A stretch of 28,500 nucleotides of DNA from JBDTNQ01 sp039933635. Its GTDB lineage: Bacteria > Acidobacteriota > Vicinamibacteria > Vicinamibacterales > SCN-69-37. A program made the position numbers and the translations under genes. The notes beneath the pieces were generated by a model. The model had not been told where the DNA came from, did no database searches, and saw only the letters and a list, made by a program, of their open reading frames with translations. The DNA is taken from contig JBDTNQ010000051.1 of NCBI GenBank assembly GCA_039933635.1, forward strand, positions 1 to 28,500. The letters run 5' to 3'. This document shows positions 23,003 to 28,500 of this stretch, piece after piece (position 1 is the first letter of the stretch; the number at the start of each line of letters is the position of its first letter).

Positions 23003-24166
23003 TCAGGCCAGGCGCAAACGGAAGGTCTCGAGGCCACGAATCCTGGACGAGTGTCTGAAGATCCGACGACCCGGCGTGGAGAGCGTGGCGCCGTTCGGCA
23101 GCCGGGAGAACAACTCTTGAAAGGCAATTCTCGCCTCTACTCTGGCGAGACGGGCACCCAGGCAGAAATGGGTTCCCAACCCAAAAGCGAGATGGTCGGC
23201 GGGCTTCCGAGCTACGTCGAAGGCATCTGGGTCTGAGAAATAGGCGGAATCGCGATTGGCTGATCCCAGCAGGAGCATGACCAGTGCGCCCTGCGGAATC
23301 GACACACCACCCAGATCAGTCGGCTGCGTGCACCGCCTGAGCAGGTTTTGCGCCGGCGTGTCGTAGCGGAGAGCCTCTTCGATGAAGGCCGGAATGAGAG
23401 CACGGTCGGCCTCGATTCGGCGAAACAGCTCGGGATGGTCCACCAGAACGGCGGTGGCATTGCCAATGAGATTCGCGGTTGTCTCGCTCCCAGCAATGAC
23501 GAAGAGTTTCGCGAGATCGGCGACCTGACTGCGGTTGAGATTGCCGGAGACCAGACCGTCCGCGAAGCAGATCCCCACCGTCCCTCGTGCGGATTCGCGC
23601 GTCAAGCCGTCGGCGTATGCCTGGAAGAACTCACTCGCCCACGCCTTTCGCCGGTCGATTGCCTGTCGCACCGTCGGGGCATGACTCGACTCCCCCATCA
23701 CCTCGTCGTCAGCCCACGCCATGAGGCTGGCCGCATCCGTCGCCGCGAGACCCAGCAAATCGGCCATGACCAGCATGGGAAAGGGCCGCGCAAGATTGGC
23801 CATCAGGTCCCAGTCACGAAATCCGATGGCGTCCGGTAGCAGTTCGCGCACGTGGTGAGCGATGGAGTCTTCCAACGTGGCGACACCAGCGGGAGAAAAC
23901 GCCGGCCCAACGATTTTTCGAACAGGCGTGTGCCCCGGCGGATCAGCGCCGAGCAACGTCCCTTCGAGCGATGCGACGCCCACCGACGAAAAGAGGTCCG
24001 TCCGACGAAGTGCCGTGATGACGTCGGCGCGACATGCCACCGTCCAGATGTCGCTCGAAGCGAAGTAATGGACCGGCGATGAGCGTCGCAGCGCGGCGTA
24101 GAAGCCGTACGGCGCCTGGATCATCTCCTCAGAGAAGAGCTCGAACGTCACATGCGACATTTTCAT
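23003..24166 (-). CDS. Cytochrome P450
   Basis: This 387-residue soluble bacterial P450 is predicted to hydroxylate or otherwise oxidise a small molecule using electrons from a ferredoxin system not present in the window. All core motifs are intact: I-helix oxygen-activation motif AGSETT at 225-230, K-helix ExxR at Glu264-Arg267 (EEALR), and the haem loop FGLGTHFCLGARLAR with the cysteine thiolate ligand at Cys335. ADPPGHTPVRKIVGPAF near 75-90 is the usual C-helix haem-propionate region. No transmembrane anchor is seen. ATG at 24164-24166 is given; an ATG two codons later is equally possible. It is convergent with the cyclase-like gene, 51 bases away, and divergent from the acyltransferase, so oxidation of a cyclised isoprenoid is a reasonable but unproven role. 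Confidence 0.96.
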   Translation of the reverse strand: MKMSHVTFELFSEEMIQAPYGFYAALRRSSPVHYFASSDIWTVACRADVITALRRTDLFSSVGVASLEGTLLGADPPGHTPVRKIVGPAFSPAGVATLEDSIAHHVRELLPDAIGFRDWDLMANLARPFPMLVMADLLGLAATDAASLMAWADDEVMGESSHAPTVRQAIDRRKAWASEFFQAYADGLTRESARGTVGICFADGLVSGNLNRSQVADLAKLFVIAGSETTANLIGNATAVLVDHPELFRRIEADRALIPAFIEEALRYDTPAQNLLRRCTQPTDLGGVSIPQGALVMLLLGSANRDSAYFSDPDAFDVARKPADHLAFGLGTHFCLGARLARVEARIAFQELFSRLPNGATLSTPGRRIFRHSSRIRGLETFRLRLA

Positions 24167-24261
24167 GCATTCAACGAAGGGCGACCTAGACTCTCAGGCT
24201 GTCCACACCGCACTCGTGGGACGGTCGTGATCAACCATCCCGCCCGCGTAGACACGACTAG

Positions 24262-24267
24262 TATGAT
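24262..24267 (+). promoter_or_regulatory. Possible -10 element for the AT gene
   Basis: TATGAT, one mismatch from the -10 consensus, lies 30 bases before the GTG start at 24298 inside the 131-base divergent gap shared with the P450 gene. No clear -35 hexamer stands 16-18 bases upstream, so confidence is low. Confidence 0.35.
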
Positions 24268-24297
24268 TGCGCACGGAGCGTTGTTGGTCCCGCAAAC

Positions 24298-25344
24298 GTG
24301 AATCGCTCACGCACGATGTTGAAACTCTTTCGACGGCACCGCAACCCTCGGGCAGTCGGCATCCGTCCGCCTGTTGCATTTCTGTATAACTCGCGCGAGT
24401 GTCTCTGGCCGGGTCTGAAGCCATACCTCGAAGAAGCCGACGAACCGTTCCTTACCAGTTGGCGACGAAGTGAGAGATTTGTGAAGGAACGACTCGGGTG
24501 GTCGCTGATAGAGCGCTTGGCACGAGTGGAAACGGTGCAGGACATTGCCGCGCAGCAGACCTTACTGGAACCATTGCTGACGACGCTCCAGATTGCTCTG
24601 ACCGACGCCTGGCAGGGACGCGGGGTCGGCCCTACGCACGTCGCGGGCCGGTCCGCGGGTGAGTTTGCCGCGGGCTATGGCCAAGGCGCTCTCTCCGACA
24701 TTCAGGCCCTCGAACTCGCTTGTCGGGTCAGTGAAATGTTCTCGAGTGGACGATCCGCAGGAAACGTCGTCCGCCTCAAGGGTGACGCACTCGATGAATT
24801 CATTCGCGAGTTGGCCCTACCCCTGTACTTCACTGCTGATGGGCGCGAACACGGCCGGTACTTCTCGTGCGCCCCTGCCGATCTTGCGGGACTACTGGAC
24901 GCCGCTGCGGCGGCCAATGTTGAGGCGCACGTCGAACCTATGACTGTTGCCGCGCACAGTCCCATCATGGACGCCTATCGAGACGACTTCATCAAGACCT
25001 TCGGATCAGACGTTTCGCGTACGAGCCCGGTCCATGGGTTTTCGTCAGTATCGGCAGGACCTCATCCGGAAGGCCCGCTGACACCGGATTACTGGTGGAA
25101 TGCCATCCGCGAACCGGTATTGATGCAACAGACATTCGAAACCATGATGTCCTCGGGTGTGTCTATCTTCCTGGAAATAGGCGCCAGGGGTTCTTTTGGC
25201 CCGATCCTCAGAGACGCGGCCCGAGTGTGCGGCCGCGACATCCACGTGATCCCCAGCATGATGGTTGACTCCCCGGTGCGGACGACCATGGATGCGGCCT
25301 TCGAGGAATTGCAGCGGGTCTTCGCCTTGTCTGTATCACCGTAG
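24298..25344 (+). CDS. Freestanding acyltransferase of the malonyl-CoA:ACP transacylase / PKS AT type
   Basis: Enzymes of this fold move malonyl or related acyl groups from CoA to a carrier protein or other acceptor. The 348-residue protein has the nucleophile Ser119 in AGRSAGEF, where the family norm is GHSxGE, so the residue before Ser is Arg and not His. Arg143 (LACRVSEMF) stands 24 residues later, where FabD has its malonate-carboxylate-binding Arg. The catalytic His220 is in VAAHSPIMD, and DYWWNAIREPV plus FLEIGARGSFGPIL match the PKS AT C-terminal motifs. The start is GTG at 24298, with ATG at 24316 as alternative. No ketosynthase or carrier protein is nearby, so it would act in trans. 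The first 25 residues are basic and lie outside the fold. Confidence 0.8.
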   Translation: MNRSRTMLKLFRRHRNPRAVGIRPPVAFLYNSRECLWPGLKPYLEEADEPFLTSWRRSERFVKERLGWSLIERLARVETVQDIAAQQTLLEPLLTTLQIALTDAWQGRGVGPTHVAGRSAGEFAAGYGQGALSDIQALELACRVSEMFSSGRSAGNVVRLKGDALDEFIRELALPLYFTADGREHGRYFSCAPADLAGLLDAAAAANVEAHVEPMTVAAHSPIMDAYRDDFIKTFGSDVSRTSPVHGFSSVSAGPHPEGPLTPDYWWNAIREPVLMQQTFETMMSSGVSIFLEIGARGSFGPILRDAARVCGRDIHVIPSMMVDSPVRTTMDAAFEELQRVFALSVSP

Positions 25345-25388
25345 TCCAACCGGCCGAGTGGCGACGCGAAAGATCGGTGGCCATTCAA

Positions 25389-26600
25389 TCAAAGGTCAGG
25401 CCCCATCCAACGGTGTTCGAGCCGGACGATGCCTATTTCTTTCGACTGGTGGCGCACAGTGAATGGAGCCGCTCCAAGTCGATAGTCGTAGCAATGAGGA
25501 CTGGAGTTGTCCATCAAGGCGACGGTGAACGAATACGCGCCCGACAACAGAGGCAACCGTTCAATGACAAAACGGACGGCCATCTCTTCATTGGCCAGTC
25601 TGAAAAGCGCAGTCTCTGCGCCGTCATCACGGCTCGTGACTCCGTAGCACCACGTACCGTCATTTCTCACGATTACGAGTGCGACGTGCAATCCTTCGCT
25701 AACGACCCTCGCGGTCACGCGCGCGGACACCCACAGCTCCAACGAATCACCGGTCTGAACGGTCCCGGACGCGGCCGGACCACGCAGTTCGATCTGGGTG
25801 AAGGAAATTTCACCGGTCGGGACCTCCGCGCCTGGCGAGGCAGCCGGCGCCAGCCCGATGGGAGGCAGATCGCTGTCGCCAAGTCTCACGACATCCTGGT
25901 ATTCCTTGATGACGTCAGCTGTGGTACCAAGCATCGCGACCTTGCCGTCTCGAATCCAGAGAGTTCGCTCGCAGACCTCACCGACTGAATACATGTCGTG
26001 CGAGCAGAACACCAGCGAACAGCCGGCTTCACGCAACACCATGATTCGCCGGAGACACTTGTGGCGAAAATGCTGATCGCCGACGGACAGGTGCTCGTCC
26101 ACGATCAGGATCTCGGGGTCGATGGCGGTCGCGACCGAGAACGCCAGCCGGAGATACATGCCGGATGAGTAGGTCTTCAGCGGCTTGTCGATGAACTTGC
26201 CTAGCTCCGAGAACTCGATCACCGCCGGCGCGAGTTCGGCCGTTTCGTCAGGCGAGAGGCCAAGAACCGCGCAGCCGATCCTGATGTTCTCCGCGCCCGT
26301 CAAATCGGCATGGAATCCCGCACCCAGGCTCAAGATCGCGGACGCACGACCTTCCCGTTCCACCCGGCCTTCCGTGGGACTGCTCGCGCCCGCTAGCATC
26401 TTCAGTAACGTCGTCTTGCCCGCGCCGTTGTCGCCCACGATGCCAAGCGAGCCACCGCGCGGCACGTCGAGGTTGACCCCGCGGATGGCCCAGAACAACT
26501 CGGCGTACGGGCGGCGAAGAATCAACTCTTTGAGGCTGTCGATCGGACGTCGATAGCTCCGGTAGGCCTTTCCCAAATCAACGGCGCGCAGTGCACCCAT
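25389..26600 (-). CDS. wzt: Polysaccharide ABC exporter ATPase with chain-recognition domain (Wzt type)
   Basis: Wzt energises export of a completed lipid-linked polysaccharide through Wzm. The 403-residue protein has Walker A GDNGAGKTT near 56-64, signature YSSGMYLRLAFSVA (144-157) of the Wzt/TagH group, Walker B ILIVDEHLSVGD near 164-175, and the switch His in CSHDM. Residues from about 265 form a beta-rich C-terminal region (SFTQIELRG, GDSLELWVSARV, LLSGAYSFTVALMD) matching Wzt C-terminal domains that bind the cap of the exported chain. The ATG at 26598-26600 shares one base with the wzm stop (TGATG). The frame is open upstream but only through wzm shadow. It converges on the AT gene with a 44-base gap. 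Confidence 0.93.
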   Translation of the reverse strand: MGALRAVDLGKAYRSYRRPIDSLKELILRRPYAELFWAIRGVNLDVPRGGSLGIVGDNGAGKTTLLKMLAGASSPTEGRVEREGRASAILSLGAGFHADLTGAENIRIGCAVLGLSPDETAELAPAVIEFSELGKFIDKPLKTYSSGMYLRLAFSVATAIDPEILIVDEHLSVGDQHFRHKCLRRIMVLREAGCSLVFCSHDMYSVGEVCERTLWIRDGKVAMLGTTADVIKEYQDVVRLGDSDLPPIGLAPAASPGAEVPTGEISFTQIELRGPAASGTVQTGDSLELWVSARVTARVVSEGLHVALVIVRNDGTWCYGVTSRDDGAETALFRLANEEMAVRFVIERLPLLSGAYSFTVALMDNSSPHCYDYRLGAAPFTVRHQSKEIGIVRLEHRWMGPDL

Positions 26601-27397
26601 CAGAGCAGGTCCTTTCCTCGATCGATTCCGTTCCGAAAGAACCACACGGCACAGCCCAGCACGACGACGACATCCAGCACGAGCCAGCCGGTCTCGGGCC
26701 ACGGCGCCCGTCCACCCATGATCACCGCGCGATAGGCCGAGGCGACGTGGTGCAAGGGATTCACCCACAACGTCCATCGCAGGGCGTGAGGCACGGCATC
26801 CGGCGGATAGAACACCGGCGTGAGGAACAGCCACACCGTGAGCAGCAACGACAACATCTCGTTCAGATCACTGATGAACACCGCGAGCAGGCTGACGATC
26901 CATCCGAGCGCCAGGGTCAACGCGAACCGGAGGAGAACAAGAACAGGCAGCATCACGATCCAAGGGCTGGCCACACCGCCGACCAGGGCCATGATCACCA
27001 CGATGGTGAGCCCGACGAGTTCCCCGACCGATGCCGTCACCACACGCGAGGCGGGAATCACCGGGGCCGGAAACGACTCGCGCTCGAGCAGCGTCTTGTC
27101 CTCTCGCAACGCGAAACTGCACCGCTGCAGGGCGTCGTTGATTGCGAGGTACGGGAGCATGCCGCACAGGAGCGAGAGGACAAACGTGAAGGTGCCGGCG
27201 CCCCGATCAGTCCGGAGAACCACACCGAACACCACCACATAAACAACGATCAGCGTCAGCGGTTGGACGACGGTCCATGCCACGCCGAGGATCGAGCCGG
27301 CATAGCGCTTCTGCAGATCGCGCCGGGTCAGCGCAATCAGGGGATAGCCATACCTCCGCCAGTCGCGAACGGCACGGAGTATCCGGGTGGTCGTCAT
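26600..27397 (-). CDS. wzm: Polysaccharide ABC exporter permease (Wzm type)
   Basis: This 265-residue ABC-2 permease forms the membrane channel for Wzt-driven export of undecaprenyl-linked glycan. The N-terminus carries the amphipathic LIALTRRDLQKRYAGSILGVAW, shown here as TRRDLQKRYAGSILG, typical of Wzm. About six hydrophobic helices follow, and late family features are LFLTPVFYPPDAVP and LWVNPLHHVASAYRAVIMG. The ATG at 27395-27397 overlaps the upstream UbiA-family stop as ATGA. Its own stop overlaps the wzt start by one base, so the three genes are translated together. The exported chain is unknown; the nearby GT4 genes and GT39 gene could contribute. Confidence 0.94.
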   Translation of the reverse strand: MTTTRILRAVRDWRRYGYPLIALTRRDLQKRYAGSILGVAWTVVQPLTLIVVYVVVFGVVLRTDRGAGTFTFVLSLLCGMLPYLAINDALQRCSFALREDKTLLERESFPAPVIPASRVVTASVGELVGLTIVVIMALVGGVASPWIVMLPVLVLLRFALTLALGWIVSLLAVFISDLNEMLSLLLTVWLFLTPVFYPPDAVPHALRWTLWVNPLHHVASAYRAVIMGGRAPWPETGWLVLDVVVVLGCAVWFFRNGIDRGKDLL

Positions 27398-28416
27398 GGC
27401 GACGGCTCCAGCACCTTGAGCGTCACGGCTGCTCGCAGGTGCATGTTGGGCAGGAAGAGATAGAGGTGTGCCGCGACGAGCAGCCACAGCACGGGATGCA
27501 GGATCGCCAGCTGCACGGCGAACGCCATGGGCAACCAGACCTCGTAGAGCTCGTTATTCACCAGGGGCACGTAGGGTTCCTTCGTCCGTCCGGAGTGGTC
27601 GAACAGCGGCATCGTCCACTTGCGACGCACCTTCACCGTCTCCGCGGCGATGTAGAGGACCAGCGCCAACCACACCACGGGCATCCAGGCAGCGACAAGT
27701 GCGAGGAAGACGACGAGTGACAGCAGTTCGGCCGGCAGCAGGGCCCGCATGATCAGCACGCGTGCGCGCGCGGCACCGAGGCGGCCGCCGAACGTTTCAG
27801 CGCCGGCCGCGTGGTCCGCGTCGCGATCGACGACCTGGTGCACGATGATGCCGCGCAGACCCGCGAACGCCGCCCACCCAAGCGCGGTCACAACGAAGAC
27901 CGTGCGCGCCGTCGTCGGCGGCGCCATCAACGTGACGGCCCGCGCGACGGTCGCCATCGGCAATACGTGCACGCCCGCGGCATCGGCCAGCGCCCCCCAG
28001 ATGTCGCGCTCCTTCAATCGGATCGGCGAGACGGAATACAGCGTGGGCACCAGCAGGTTGGCGGCCACGAGCAGGACCAGCACACGATCCCCGACGCTGA
28101 GCACGACCGCCAGTGCCAGCGTGGCCGGCGCCGCCAGCCAGGCCACGCGCCCGCCAAGCCCCACACCCGTCATCCTGTTGGGCTTTCCGGCGTGCCGATC
28201 GGCATCGACGTCGCAGATGTCGTTTTGCACGTAGCCGAAGACCGCAATGGCCAGAATCGCCAGCATCGCACGACCCACGATCGCCAGGGTATCGGGCGGC
28301 AGCCGGAAATACGCGAGACCGGCGTACGCCGTGAGCAGCAGTGGCGGAATCTTGTACGACCACCAGTCGGCCGCGCGAATCGCGTCGAGCGCGCGCCGCG
28401 CGCCGCCCAGGCTCAT
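27394..28416 (-). CDS. UbiA-family prenyltransferase
   Basis: UbiA enzymes are membrane prenyltransferases that join a polyprenyl diphosphate to an aromatic ring or another acceptor. The 340-residue protein has about eight to nine helices and both aspartate-rich motifs: NDxxDxxxD at Asn65-Asp73 (NDICDVDADRHAGKPNR) and the second motif at Asp197-Asp201 (HQVVDRDADHAAG). A longer cytoplasmic segment KVRRKWTMPLFDHSGRTKEPYVPLVNNELYEVW follows helix 7, seen as KVRRKWTMPLFDHSGR, and is not typical of UbiA itself. It does not look like the phosphoribosyl-transferring subgroup. ATG at 28414-28416 overlaps the upstream gene's stop. It may make a lipid carrier for the Wzm/Wzt product, or prenylate a precursor for the isoprenoid genes at 18-25 kb. 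Confidence 0.88.
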   Translation of the reverse strand: MSLGGARRALDAIRAADWWSYKIPPLLLTAYAGLAYFRLPPDTLAIVGRAMLAILAIAVFGYVQNDICDVDADRHAGKPNRMTGVGLGGRVAWLAAPATLALAVVLSVGDRVLVLLVAANLLVPTLYSVSPIRLKERDIWGALADAAGVHVLPMATVARAVTLMAPPTTARTVFVVTALGWAAFAGLRGIIVHQVVDRDADHAAGAETFGGRLGAARARVLIMRALLPAELLSLVVFLALVAAWMPVVWLALVLYIAAETVKVRRKWTMPLFDHSGRTKEPYVPLVNNELYEVWLPMAFAVQLAILHPVLWLLVAAHLYLFLPNMHLRAAVTLKVLEPSP

Positions 28417-28500
28417 GGCGCCACCTCGACCACGTTCGCTCCACGGCCGTGCCCGTCACGCACCAGGGCGCGGATGCGCTCGTGAAGCGCACCTTCGCAC
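28413..28500 (-). CDS. 3' end of an unidentified gene, cut by the window edge
   Basis: Reading leftwards from the window edge, one frame is open and ends in TGA at 28413-28415, overlapping the UbiA-family start as ATGA. The last residues read CEGALHERIRALVRDGHG and then RGANVVEVAP. The 28 visible residues do not identify a family. The overlap and coding-like composition support a real gene in the same unit as UbiA, wzm and wzt. Confidence 0.5.
   Translation of the reverse strand, partial: CEGALHERIRALVRDGHGRGANVVEVAP

Noticed and set aside
26601..26834. N-terminal extension of Wzt
   Set aside because: The added residues overlap wzm in another frame; the Wzt fold starts at the ATG at 26600, which overlaps the wzm stop.

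Overview
The window is high-GC bacterial chromosomal DNA, densely packed with genes, with many GTG or TTG starts and 1-7 base gene overlaps. The gene content (yebC-ruvCAB, queA, a DUF4112 protein, type 2 IPP isomerase, twitch-type radical SAM protein, several GT4 enzymes, Wzm/Wzt, UbiA) and the style of intergenic repeats suggest an Acidobacteriota-like organism, possibly Vicinamibacteria. That placement is inference; there is no rRNA or marker phylogeny here.

Bases 1-11.7 kb are mostly housekeeping. A 7/8-base tandem repeat lies beyond the 3' end of queA. queA and a DUF4112 membrane protein read leftwards, and glgX (glycogen debranching) reads rightwards. A tight leftward unit follows in which every junction overlaps: yebC, ruvC, ruvA, ruvB, fabH. 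Upstream of it on the same strand are a membrane-anchored dihaem cytochrome c, a SAM methyltransferase and an unrecognised membrane protein. Two strong hairpin regions sit between the methyltransferase and the cytochrome. An MFS exporter reads right and ends in a repeat/hairpin element.

Bases 11.7-17.9 kb look like a surface-glycan region: a small Cys-containing membrane protein, a GT4 glycosyltransferase, a YjbQ-family protein on the opposite strand, a frameshifted 5' remnant of a second copy of the first glycosyltransferase, another GT4 enzyme, and a 691-residue radical SAM protein with an N-terminal auxiliary-cluster region and a long unrecognised C-terminal part.

Bases 17.9-25.3 kb are the most interesting part. 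A leftward unit holds an acyltransferase-3 membrane protein, type 2 isopentenyl-diphosphate isomerase and a GT39/ArnT-like membrane glycosyltransferase. Divergent from it is a 30-codon ORF coupled by ATGA to a 327-residue protein that carries a class II terpene-cyclase DxDD motif (DSDDTA) and later QW-like repeats. It is far shorter than squalene-hopene cyclase and resembles the monodomain class II cyclase concept. A complete cytochrome P450 and a freestanding acyltransferase (FabD/AT-like) complete the set. Together they suggest an isoprenoid tailoring cluster: precursor isomerisation, protonation-initiated cyclisation, oxidation, acylation and perhaps glycosylation. No prenyl diphosphate synthase, ketosynthase or carrier protein is in the window.

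Bases 25.4-28.5 kb hold a leftward overlapping unit: an unidentified gene cut by the window edge, a UbiA-family prenyltransferase, and the Wzm and Wzt subunits of a glycan ABC exporter. Wzt has a C-terminal region like those that recognise the exported chain. UbiA might belong to the export unit or to the neighbouring isoprenoid genes.
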